This document shows, piece by piece, positions 50,539-58,283 of a DNA stretch of 64,000 nt. Origin of the DNA: Tsukamurella pulmonis (GTDB taxonomy: Bacteria > Actinomycetota > Actinomycetes > Mycobacteriales > Mycobacteriaceae); the NCBI RefSeq assembly GCF_900103175.1, contig NZ_FNLF01000002.1:1054001-1118000 (forward strand), in the 5' to 3' direction. Numbering within the stretch: the first letter of the stretch is position 1; each line of letters begins with the position of its first letter. The notes beneath the pieces are model-generated. The model did no database searches, was not told where the DNA came from, and was given only the letters and a program-made list of their open reading frames with translations. The translations under genes were made by a program, and so were the position numbers.

Positions 50539-51398
50539 TGTGCGCGCACCGGTTGGAGGAGCGCCGGGCACCCGGCCTGCGGACCCACGGTCAGCGGGCC
50601 GTGCGGCCGGTCCGGTCGAGTGAGCGCTCACCGCGCGACCTGCTCGTGCAGACCGGGGTGCTGGCCGGGCGGATCGTGCGCCGCTGGGTCCGCGACCCGG
50701 CCACCCTGGCGGAGACGGTGCTCGTCCCGGTCGCCTTCCTCGTCACGCTCAACATCGTGCTCGGGGACGGCATCTCGAAGCTCACCGGCGTCAACGCCCT
50801 CGCCGGCAGCGTGCCGCTGGTGGCGCTGGTCGCCGCCACGCAGGGTGCCACCGTCGGCGGGCTCGGGGTGATGGCGGAGCGGGACAACGGATTCCTCGCC
50901 CGCCTGTGGGGCACGCCGATCCATCGCGGCGCGGGCATCACGTCCCGGCTGCTGGCCGAGGCGCTGCGGATCGTGACCGCCACGGCCGTGCTGACGATCA
51001 CCGGTGTGCTGCTCGGGCTGCGCTTCGAGAACGGCGCGCTCTCGGTACTCGGGTGGCTGCTGGTGCCGGTGCTGTTCGGCGTCGCCTTCGCCGCCGCGGT
51101 GCTGACCGTGGCGGTCTACGCCGCGAAGACCATCGTCGTGGAGGCCACGGCCCTGATCTCGGGGCTGTTCATGTTCTTCTGCACGGGGTTCGTCCCGCTG
51201 GAGCAGTACCCGGACTGGTTGCAGCCCGTGGTGCAGCACCAACCCTTCAGCAACACCGTCGACACCATGCGGGGCCTGGCCGTGGGCGGCCCCGTGGCCG
51301 CGCCGCTGATGGAGCTGCTGGCGTGGACCGTCGGCATCCTCGCGGTCTGCGCCGTGCCGTTGACCGTCGGCTACCGCCGGGCGAGTACCCGGGACTGA
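50538..51398 (+). CDS. drrC: ABC-2 type permease, DrrC-like
   Basis: The product is 286 residues. A 45-residue basic cytoplasmic N-terminus is followed by six transmembrane helices; G-V-M-A-E-R-D-N-G-F-L-A-R-L-W near 113-127 and E-Q-Y-P-D-W-L-Q-P-V-V-Q-H-Q-P-F in the external loop are Drr-family hallmarks. It pairs with DrrB and DrrA for export of the polyketide lipid. It starts on the drrB stop codon and is followed 16 bp later by papA5. Confidence 0.93.
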   Translation: MCAHRLEERRAPGLRTHGQRAVRPVRSSERSPRDLLVQTGVLAGRIVRRWVRDPATLAETVLVPVAFLVTLNIVLGDGISKLTGVNALAGSVPLVALVAATQGATVGGLGVMAERDNGFLARLWGTPIHRGAGITSRLLAEALRIVTATAVLTITGVLLGLRFENGALSVLGWLLVPVLFGVAFAAAVLTVAVYAAKTIVVEATALISGLFMFFCTGFVPLEQYPDWLQPVVQHQPFSNTVDTMRGLAVGGPVAAPLMELLAWTVGILAVCAVPLTVGYRRASTRD

Positions 51399-51414
51399 CC
51401 GAGATCGGAGAGAG

Positions 51415-52656
51415 ATGTTCGAATCCGCTGTGCTGCGCCCGTTGGCGGAGAGCGAGAAGATGTTCGCCGAGACGCACAACTTCGTCGGGCTCGGCGCGCA
51501 CGTGCGCGGGCCGGTCGACGTCGAGTTGCTGAGCGAGGCCTTCGAGACGCTGCTCGAAGTGCACCCCGTGCTGGCCGCGCGCCTCGAGCCCGACGAGCGC
51601 GACGGATTCCGCATCGTCGCCGACGACTTCCTGCCCCAGGGGGTGGTGCTGGCCTCCGATCCCGCTGCCGCACAGCCCTTCGACCAGCGGCAGTCCCTGG
51701 TGCGGCTGGTGCTCGATCCGGGCGAGGAGGAGACCGCGGCCACCCTCTACGTGCACCACGCCCTCGCCGACGGGCACCACCAGTTCGCGCTCATCGAGGA
51801 GCTGTTCGGCATCTACACCGACCTGGCGACAACGGGGACCGTGCGCGTGGGTCCCGTGCAGCCGACGCCCGCCGCGCTGGAGACGGTGCTCGCGGACCGC
51901 GCGGTGGTCAAGCAGCGCCGCTCGGGGCTCGAACGCTTCATGCCCGCGATGTACGCCTACGACCTGCCGCCCTCGCGCCGGTCGGTGACCGCCGAGCGCC
52001 CGGACGTCCCGGTCCTGGTTCCGATGGTGCAGCACACCTTCACCGCCGAGGACACGCGCGCATTGTTCGACCTCTCCCGGGCGGAGCGCGTCAGCGTCAA
52101 CGGCATCGTCTCGGCCGCCGTCCTGCTCGCCGAGTGGCGGTTGCGCGGCGCGACGGCCGTGCCGGTGCCCTACATCTACCCCGTCGATCTGCGTTACGTG
52201 CTCTCGCCGACGGTGTCGGCCACCGCGTGCACCAATCCGGTGGGGGTCGCGACCTACCTCGCCGAGATCGGTTCCGGCACCCGGATACTGGACCTGGCGC
52301 GCGAGATCGCGGAGACCTTCCGCGCCGACCTGGCCGAGGGCGTGATCCAGCAGTCGCTGCTGCACTTCCGGCCCGCGTACGTGGGGAACCCGCCGGGACT
52401 GCCCGACGTGGTGATGGTGACCGACAACGGCGTGGTGCCTCCGGTGCGGACTCCTCCCGGCGTCGAGATCAGTGCCGTGCACGGCGAGCTGTACTTCCAG
52501 GTGGGGTCCGGCATCGAGATGTACACCAGCAAGGTCTTCGACGGCCGGCTGCAGCTCGAGTACCACACGCACGGGCCCGATCCGGAGGACGCGCTCGCTG
52601 CCGTCGCGGCGCAGCTGAGCGCGCTCGCCGCTCAGTCCGTGGGACCGAAGGCGTAG
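51415..52656 (+). CDS. papA5: Polyketide-associated acyltransferase, PapA5-like
   Basis: The product is 413 residues, as expected for PapA5. The catalytic motif is H-H-A-L-A-D-G-H-H with His114, His115 and Asp119. Other matching features are the N-terminal S-E-K-M-F-A-E, L-L-E-V-H-P-V-L-A-A-R-L near 45-56, E-R-F-M-P-A-M-Y-A-Y near 178-187 and P-V-D-L-R-Y-V-L near 256-263. PapA5 esterifies the two hydroxyls of phthiocerol with mycocerosyl groups taken from Mas. Mas is not encoded here, so the acyl donor must be made elsewhere or differ. GGAGAGAG precedes the ATG. It is convergent with the methyltransferase gene, overlapping it by 25 bp. Confidence 0.95.
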   Translation: MFESAVLRPLAESEKMFAETHNFVGLGAHVRGPVDVELLSEAFETLLEVHPVLAARLEPDERDGFRIVADDFLPQGVVLASDPAAAQPFDQRQSLVRLVLDPGEEETAATLYVHHALADGHHQFALIEELFGIYTDLATTGTVRVGPVQPTPAALETVLADRAVVKQRRSGLERFMPAMYAYDLPPSRRSVTAERPDVPVLVPMVQHTFTAEDTRALFDLSRAERVSVNGIVSAAVLLAEWRLRGATAVPVPYIYPVDLRYVLSPTVSATACTNPVGVATYLAEIGSGTRILDLAREIAETFRADLAEGVIQQSLLHFRPAYVGNPPGLPDVVMVTDNGVVPPVRTPPGVEISAVHGELYFQVGSGIEMYTSKVFDGRLQLEYHTHGPDPEDALAAVAAQLSALAAQSVGPKA

Positions 52657-53462
52657 CGGTGGTACTGCAGGGCGCGCCGCACCGGCCGCACCACCCGCCC
52701 GATGCCGCCGACCGCGGCGAACAGGCGCGAGCTGCCCTGGAAGGTCTCGGCGTCGAAGAAGGTGACGTCGCGCACCGGGCGCAGGCCGGGCACCGCCGCG
52801 GCGACCTCGGCGGGATCGTCGACGCCCCAGTGCAGGACGGACCCGGTGGTGCGGTTGAGTTTGTGCATCCGCTGGCTGCGGATCGCGAGACGGCTGTAGA
52901 AGTCGATCTGGACCTCGCCCTCGGGGAAGCGCTGCAGGACGGCGCGCAGCAACTGCGTGCCCTCCGTCGCCGTGAGGTACATGCTGATCCCCTCCGCGAG
53001 GAACAGTGCGGGCCGATCCGCCGGGATGCGCTGCAGCCATTCGTGATCGGTGGCCGAGCTGGCGAGCAGGTGGTAGCCGTCGCGCTCCGGGTAGACCTGC
53101 CGGCGCAGGTCGATCACCGCGGGGAAGTCGACGTCGACCCAGTGCACCGCGGGCCCGGGATCGACGCGGAAGACCCGGCTGTCGAGACCGCAACCCAGGT
53201 GCACGACGGTCGATTCCGGGTATCGCCGCAGGAACTCCCGGGTCCAGCGGTCGTACTGGGCGGTGCGCACCGTCGCCAGCGGCGACCAGCGCGCCGACAC
53301 GCCGAGCGAGGACCAGTCGTAGTCGATGCCGGCCACGGCGTCGCGGGCGAAGGTGTCGCCGAGGACGGGGCGATCGGAATCCGCGTCCAACGCTTTGAGA
53401 TACAGCGTGGTGAGCATCGTCTGCGCGGCGCCGCTGAGGTCGACGGTGGCCTTGGGGGGCAT
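52632..53462 (-). CDS. SAM-dependent O-methyltransferase, LCM/PPM1 (COG3315) family
   Basis: The product is 276 residues from ATG 53462, chosen because a promoter places transcription on that codon; ATG 53480 is the alternative. The start V-D-L-S-G-A-A-Q-T-M-L-T-T-L-Y is typical of the family. Motif I is V-V-H-L-G-C-G-L-D-S-R near 84-94, then V-H-W-V-D-V-D-F-P with the SAM-ribose Asp, and F-L-A-E-G-I-S-M-Y near 155-163. COG3315 includes O-methyltransferases of polyketide pathways. Its position, tail-to-tail with papA5, suggests it may methylate the polyketide as Rv2952 does in mycobacteria, although Rv2952 belongs to another family. Confidence 0.85.
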   Translation of the reverse strand: MPPKATVDLSGAAQTMLTTLYLKALDADSDRPVLGDTFARDAVAGIDYDWSSLGVSARWSPLATVRTAQYDRWTREFLRRYPESTVVHLGCGLDSRVFRVDPGPAVHWVDVDFPAVIDLRRQVYPERDGYHLLASSATDHEWLQRIPADRPALFLAEGISMYLTATEGTQLLRAVLQRFPEGEVQIDFYSRLAIRSQRMHKLNRTTGSVLHWGVDDPAEVAAAVPGLRPVRDVTFFDAETFQGSSRLFAAVGGIGRVVRPVRRALQYHRYAFGPTD

Positions 53463-53468
53463 GGCGCT

Positions 53469-53497
53469 ACCGTACGTCATCGAGTTTGCATTGTCAC
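53469..53497 (-). promoter_or_regulatory. Predicted leaderless promoter of the methyltransferase gene
   Basis: On the minus strand GTGACA (53492-53497), a 17-bp spacer and TACGGT (53469-53474) are followed by 6 bp and the ATG at 53462. No Shine-Dalgarno precedes the ATG. Confidence 0.5.
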
Positions 53498-53556
53498 TGC
53501 GTCGGATCCATGGGTGGGTTATGGTCGGGCCGTGTCCCGCGACGAGGAGGTGCGCA

Positions 53557-54228
53557 GTGGTGTCCGATGAGCGCCGCAGCCCCCGGGTGCTGTTGCTGTA
53601 CTACAGCTTCACCGGTCAGGCGGAGCGCTTGCTCGAGGCCGCGGGTGCGGAGTTCGCCGAGCGCGGGTGGGAGGTCGTGCCCGCCCGGATCGAGCTGATC
53701 GACCCGCGGTACGCACCCCGCCTCGCCCACTTCCCGCTACGCCGGGTGTGGCGCACGATGCTCTCGCTGGTCCCCGCGCAGGCGCGCGGAGTCACCGCCG
53801 CCGTGCGGGTGCCGCCGCAGGCGTTCGAGGGGCGCTACGACCTGATCTGCCTGGGCTCGCCCACCTGGTGGGATCGCGCCAGTATCCCGATGCGGTCCTT
53901 CCTGGCCTCCGCCGATGCGCGCCGAGTGCTGGCAGGCCGCCCGTTCGCGGTCTTCATCGCCTGCCGGGACCGGTGGAAGGGCAATCTCGCCGAGGTGCGC
54001 CGGCTTGCCGAGTGGCAGGGCGGGCGGTACGCGGGACAGGTGCACACGGCTTATCCGGGCAACCAGCTCACGTCGATGCTCTCGTTGACCAGCTTCCTCG
54101 GCTCGGGTGAGCAGCGCGAGCGCTACCTCGGTATCGCGATACCGACCACCAATGCGCAGCCGGCGCACCTCGATTCGGCTCGCAGGCTGGCCGGCGAGCT
54201 CGCCGGATCCACGACGGGGGAGGGCTGA
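53557..54228 (+). CDS. Flavodoxin-fold FMN protein / NAD(P)H-dependent oxidoreductase
   Basis: The product is 223 residues from GTG 53557 with GAGGAGG 7 bp upstream (GTG 53560 or ATG 53521 are also in frame). The N-terminal L-L-Y-Y-S-F-T-G-Q-A-E-R-L is the FMN-phosphate loop of flavodoxin-like proteins (Y-S-x-T-G-x-x). G-S-P-T-W-W near 101-106 is the second FMN loop. The middle region is basic. It heads a tight operon with a DUF2505 gene (1-bp gap) and a nitroreductase-like gene. It could supply reducing equivalents to the lipid pathway, but that is inference from position only. Confidence 0.78.
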   Translation: MVSDERRSPRVLLLYYSFTGQAERLLEAAGAEFAERGWEVVPARIELIDPRYAPRLAHFPLRRVWRTMLSLVPAQARGVTAAVRVPPQAFEGRYDLICLGSPTWWDRASIPMRSFLASADARRVLAGRPFAVFIACRDRWKGNLAEVRRLAEWQGGRYAGQVHTAYPGNQLTSMLSLTSFLGSGEQRERYLGIAIPTTNAQPAHLDSARRLAGELAGSTTGEG

Positions 54229-54229
54229 G

Positions 54230-54730
54230 ATGCCGCGGCGGTTCTCGGTCCGGGCCGACTCGCCCGCGCCGGTGGCCGCCGTTCTGGGCGCCTTCGGGGA
54301 TGCCCGGTACTGGCGGGACCGGTTCACCGAGTTCGGGGGCGGTCTGGAACTGACGGCGCTCGACGTCGACGACGCGGGAGCGATCTCGGTGCGCACCGTG
54401 CAGGACGTGCGGCGCGAGTCGATGGCTCCGCTGCTCGCGCGCCTGTACCCCCGCGAGCTGCGAGTGCTCGCCACCGAACGCTGGGTCCCCGTGGGCGATT
54501 CGGCCGACGGCACGATCACCGTCACCGTGCAGGGAGCTCCGGGCGCGGGGGAGGCCGCCGCGCGGCTCGATGCGGCCGACCGGGGCTGCGTGCTGCGCGT
54601 CGACGGCGAGGTGCGAGTGCGGGTGCCCGTGCTCGGCGGTCCCGTCGAGCGCCTGGTCGCGCACGGCTTCGCCGCGCACGTTCCCGAACTGCAGCGGTTC
54701 ACCGACGAGTGGCTGGCCGCGCATGCCTGA
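54230..54730 (+). CDS. DUF2505 family protein
   Basis: The product is 166 residues. It begins R-R-F-S-V-R-A-D-S-P-A-P-V-A-A-V-L-G-A-F, then W-R-D-R-F near 40, and ends E-L-Q-R-F-T-D-E-W-L, the START/SRPBCC-like pattern of DUF2505, a small Mycobacteriales family that probably binds a hydrophobic ligand. Function is unknown. One base separates it from the flavodoxin-like gene, and it overlaps the nitroreductase gene by 8 bp. Confidence 0.75.
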   Translation: MPRRFSVRADSPAPVAAVLGAFGDARYWRDRFTEFGGGLELTALDVDDAGAISVRTVQDVRRESMAPLLARLYPRELRVLATERWVPVGDSADGTITVTVQGAPGAGEAAARLDAADRGCVLRVDGEVRVRVPVLGGPVERLVAHGFAAHVPELQRFTDEWLAAHA

Positions 54731-55433
54731 TCCGATCCCGTCCACCGATGACGCGCTGGCGCGCCTGGCGGCGATGCCGCTCGTCGAGGCCATGGCCACG
54801 CAGCGCGCCATCCGCCGGGTGCTCCCGGACCCCGTCGACGACGCCCTCGTGCTGCGGTGCATCGAGGCGGCGGAGCGCGCCCCCACGGGGCAGAACGGAC
54901 AGCAGTGGGAGTTCGTGGTGGTCAAGGACGCTCGACTCAAGCACCGGCTGGGACGTCAATACCGGCTGTGCTGGGGTGCGTACTGGCGCGCGGTGTACCG
55001 GCGCGAGGCGGCCGCCGACGACGCCAAGGCTCGGATGGCCAGGGCCGTGCAGTGGCAGGTCGACCATTTCGGGGAGATCCCGGTGCTGGTGGTGGCGTGC
55101 CTGCGGCTGGGCGTCGGCGAGGGCCGCGTGCCGCTGGTGCGCATGCCCCACGTGGCGGAGAGCGGCTACTGGGGCTCGGTCTACCCGGCGGTGCAGAACC
55201 TGCTGCTGACCGCGCGGGCGATGGGGCTGGGCGCCTCGCTCGTCACGATGCCGCTGTGGAACCTGCTGGCGGCCCGAAGGATTCTCGGGCTGCCGGCGAA
55301 CGTCACCCCGATCTGCGTGATGCCGCTCGGGTGGCCGCGCGGCAGGTACGGGCCGTCGGCGCGCAAGCCGGTCGGCGAGGTGACGCATCTGGACGGGTAC
55401 GGCCGGCGCCACTGGCTGGAGGCGGATTCGTGA
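54723..55433 (+). CDS. Nitroreductase-family flavoprotein
   Basis: The product is 236 residues. The N-terminal T-Q-R-A-I-R-R-V-L-P-D-P-V and A-P-T-G-Q-N-G-Q-Q-W-E near 55-65 are the FMN-binding hallmarks. S-V-Y-P-A-V-Q-N-L-L-L-T-A-R-A-M-G-L-G near 154-172 and P-L-G-W-P-R-G-R-Y-G-P near 200-210 complete the fold. NAD(P)H-dependent reductases of this group act on nitro, quinone or ene substrates. An enoyl-reducing role in the nearby pathway is conceivable but unsupported by specific motifs. It overlaps the DUF2505 gene by 8 bp. Confidence 0.85.
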   Translation: MPDPIPSTDDALARLAAMPLVEAMATQRAIRRVLPDPVDDALVLRCIEAAERAPTGQNGQQWEFVVVKDARLKHRLGRQYRLCWGAYWRAVYRREAAADDAKARMARAVQWQVDHFGEIPVLVVACLRLGVGEGRVPLVRMPHVAESGYWGSVYPAVQNLLLTARAMGLGASLVTMPLWNLLAARRILGLPANVTPICVMPLGWPRGRYGPSARKPVGEVTHLDGYGRRHWLEADS

Positions 55434-55526
55434 CACTTCGCCGACCGGTGTGTGCGATCGCACAGGGAGCGGTATAGTCGGCCGCGGAATGACATTGCAA
55501 ATCTGAAGCGAAGTGGGTTACCTATC

Positions 55527-57434
55527 GTGGTATCGACCAAGTCTTCGGCCGCATCCATCGTCATGGCGACCGCCGCGGCCACGGGAGTCCTCGCATCGAC
55601 CGCCCCGGTGCCCGCGGCATCGGCCGGCTCCGTCGCGAACATCCCCCTCAACATCATCCAGACGCTGGCCAACATGCCGGCCGAGCAGGTCGCCGGCGCT
55701 GCGCAGACGGCCGATGCCCTGGAGATGAGCGGGAACTGGTGGCTGTACACGCCCAACAACGTGCTCGGGTTCGATCAGGCCGATATCGCCAAGGTCAACG
55801 GCATCATGGCCTGGCTCATGCCGGTTCCGGAGATCGCGCAGGCCTTCGCCGATCCGATCAACGTCACGTTCGAGGCGAACTTCCCGATGACGGCGGACTG
55901 CACGGGCGCCCCGGCCCCGTGCGGCGATTCGACCTACTGGACCGACTACTTCAAGGTGATGCCCTGGAAGCTGATCCAGGGCGTCAGCTACGGCACCGTG
56001 ACGAACACGATCGATCCGTCGATCACGATGCCCTGGTCGAACTCCACCCAGCGGATCGACGTCTTCGGTGTGGCCCGCGCGATGTGGAACACGCTGACCA
56101 AGGACCCCGAGGGATTCCAGGGGCTGCCCTCGATCGAGCAGATCACGAGCACCTACGAGCGGCTCGGCCTCGCCACGCTCAACTCCCTCAACCCCTTCGT
56201 CGACGGCACCTACTGCCTGCCCTGCCAGTTCGTGGTCAAGGGCGCGCCGGGCTCGCTCGCGCGCGTCCCGCTCTTCGGCAACTGGTACACGCTCACCGAC
56301 CTGGGGCAGGAGTTCACCGACGAGAACTGGGTCGGGCGCCCGCCCGGCATCCCCGACGCCGACGACGTCGAGGCGCTGTCGCTGTGGAGCGCCGAAGGGC
56401 AGCAGCGGCTGTGGAAGGACATCGACGGTTCGATCCAGCGCGCGCTGAGCGGCGACCTGATCGACGTCGACGAGATGTGGAAGTCGATCGAGACCATCGC
56501 GACCGGATTCCAGACCATCATCCCGTCGCCGGAGGATCTCGGCGGGGCGGCCGAGTCCATCGGTCGTGACTTCCAGGGCTTGATGGACAGCATCTCGTCC
56601 TCGTTCGGCCCCTCCACCTACGGCCCGCCGTCGGCGGGCTCCGCCCTCTCGCGTCTCGGCGCCGCCACCGCGCCGGCCGACGAGGAGGACGCGTCGTCGG
56701 CGAAGGCGGTGAAGGACACGAAGGACGTCAAGGACTCGAAGGGCGCCACGGACTCCGAGGGGGCGAAGGACACCCGGGCGTCCGCGAGTGCGAAGGACGG
56801 ATCGGACGACGACCAGGTCCAGGGGTCCGGACACAAGTCCTTCCTGGAGGTGCTGGGCCTCGATGCGAACGCAGGCGCCCAGGACACGGGATCGGCCGAG
56901 GAGTCGTCCGGCGCCGATCGGACGACGGACGCCGATCAGCCCGGCGACGTCGACGAGACCGGGCCCGTCGATCAGCCGGATGCCGGTGACGACGCGGCCG
57001 GTGACGACGCGGCCGGCGCCGACGAGGGCGATGCCGACGGCGACGCGGATCCCGCGGCGGACGAGCCCGATCCGGAGCCCAGCGCCTCGTCCTCGCACGT
57101 GTCCTGGAAGGAGCTCTCCGCGAAGCTGGCGGAGGACAAGGCGAAGGCGGATGCGGCGCAGTCCGATTCCGGTGGCGATCAGGAGCAGGCTCCGCAGGCC
57201 GACGAGCCGGACACCGGCGGGGCGCAGGCCGACGAGCCCGACGACGAGCCGGACACCGGCGGGGCGCAGGTCGACGAGCCCGACCTCGACCAGTCCGCCA
57301 CCGATGACGCGGGCGGCTCGGGCTCGAGCGATGCGGGTTCGACGGGTGGCTCGGACGACGATTCCAGCGGCGGAGATGCGGATGCCGGCTCGTCGAGTGA
57401 CGACTCCGGTGCGAGCGACGACGGGTCGGAGTGA
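55527..57434 (+). CDS. Exported protein of unknown function with a long acidic low-complexity tail
   Basis: The product is 635 residues from GTG 55527. A signal peptide (1-33) ends A-S-T-A-P-V-P-A-A-S-A. A globular part (about 35-370) contains L-E-M-S-G-N-W-W-L-Y-T-P-N-N near 66-80 and Cys pairs (C-T-G-A-P-A-P-C near 127-134 and C-L-P-C near 228-231), so it is probably disulphide-stabilised. Residues 385-635 are Asp/Ser/Gly-rich, with repeated D-E-P-D-T-G-G-A-Q units and Lys-Asp repeats, and are likely disordered. Globular regions of this kind occur in secreted proteins of Mycobacteriales, but I cannot name a function. Confidence 0.75.
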   Translation: MVSTKSSAASIVMATAAATGVLASTAPVPAASAGSVANIPLNIIQTLANMPAEQVAGAAQTADALEMSGNWWLYTPNNVLGFDQADIAKVNGIMAWLMPVPEIAQAFADPINVTFEANFPMTADCTGAPAPCGDSTYWTDYFKVMPWKLIQGVSYGTVTNTIDPSITMPWSNSTQRIDVFGVARAMWNTLTKDPEGFQGLPSIEQITSTYERLGLATLNSLNPFVDGTYCLPCQFVVKGAPGSLARVPLFGNWYTLTDLGQEFTDENWVGRPPGIPDADDVEALSLWSAEGQQRLWKDIDGSIQRALSGDLIDVDEMWKSIETIATGFQTIIPSPEDLGGAAESIGRDFQGLMDSISSSFGPSTYGPPSAGSALSRLGAATAPADEEDASSAKAVKDTKDVKDSKGATDSEGAKDTRASASAKDGSDDDQVQGSGHKSFLEVLGLDANAGAQDTGSAEESSGADRTTDADQPGDVDETGPVDQPDAGDDAAGDDAAGADEGDADGDADPAADEPDPEPSASSSHVSWKELSAKLAEDKAKADAAQSDSGGDQEQAPQADEPDTGGAQADEPDDEPDTGGAQVDEPDLDQSATDDAGGSGSSDAGSTGGSDDDSSGGDADAGSSSDDSGASDDGSE

Positions 57435-57441
57435 CCCGAGG

Positions 57442-58233
57442 TCATCTCTTGCGGCGCTGGCCCTCACTGACCGCCGCCATCATCGCGTCGTTGCCGGTGC
57501 GACGCGCCAGCGCCGCCGAGACGCCGGGGGCGAGCGCGCCCAGCGTCGTCGCCGCGCGCAACGCGAGCGGTGCCACGACGACCTCGCCGCGGTTCGCCTC
57601 CACCGCCCGCACGGTCGCGCGCGCCACCTGGGCGGCGGTCCGCGTGGCGGCGCGGGGCACGCGCACCCCCGAGTCCGCGAACATCCCTGCGTCGCGCACC
57701 GGCCCGGGCAGCACCGACGAGACACCGATGCCGTACGGACGCAGGTCCTCCCGGAGCGCGAGAGCGAAGCCGCGCAGGCCGAACTTGGTGGCGTTGTAGA
57801 GCGCCATCCGCGCGGACGCCGACCTTCCGGACAGCGACGAGAGGAACACGACATGCCCACCCGTACCGCGCTCGCGCATCGACTCGGCGGCGAGCTTGGC
57901 CAGGAGCACCGGCGCGCGCAGGTTCACCGTCAGCGCGCGATCCATCTCCTCGGTGGAGTACTCCCACAGCAGGCCCGACGCGGGCACGGCTGCGGCCGCG
58001 ACGAGCACGTCGATCGGACCGCACTGGGAAAGAAGGGATTCGGGTGCGGCCGGGTCGGCGAGATCGGCCGGTACCGCCCGGCCGCCCACTGCGGCGGCGA
58101 GCCGGTGCAACTCCTCGGCGCGGCGCCCGCTCAGGGTGAGCTCGGCTCCCCGCTCGGCGAAGGCCTCGGCCAGGGCCGCGCCGAGACCACCGCTGGCACC
58201 GGTGATGAGAACGTGTGCGGATCGCAGGTCCAT
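57442..58233 (-). CDS. Short-chain dehydrogenase/reductase
   Basis: The product is 263 residues. It has T-G-A-S-G-G-L-G at 11-18, Arg37-Arg38 after the second strand (NADP preference), A-A-A-A near 79-82 instead of N-A-G, catalytic Ser133, and Tyr146-x-x-x-Lys150. The extra C-terminal helices are typical of SDRs acting on lipids or ketones. It is convergent with the exported-protein gene (7-bp gap) and divergent from the third flavin monooxygenase gene, 50 bp away, so a shared regulatory region is likely. Confidence 0.88.
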   Translation of the reverse strand: MDLRSAHVLITGASGGLGAALAEAFAERGAELTLSGRRAEELHRLAAAVGGRAVPADLADPAAPESLLSQCGPIDVLVAAAAVPASGLLWEYSTEEMDRALTVNLRAPVLLAKLAAESMRERGTGGHVVFLSSLSGRSASARMALYNATKFGLRGFALALREDLRPYGIGVSSVLPGPVRDAGMFADSGVRVPRAATRTAAQVARATVRAVEANRGEVVVAPLALRAATTLGALAPGVSAALARRTGNDAMMAAVSEGQRRKR

Positions 58234-58283
58234 GCATCGCAGGCTACTCGCATCGGCGTTGTCGCACAGGGAGGTCCGCGCGG

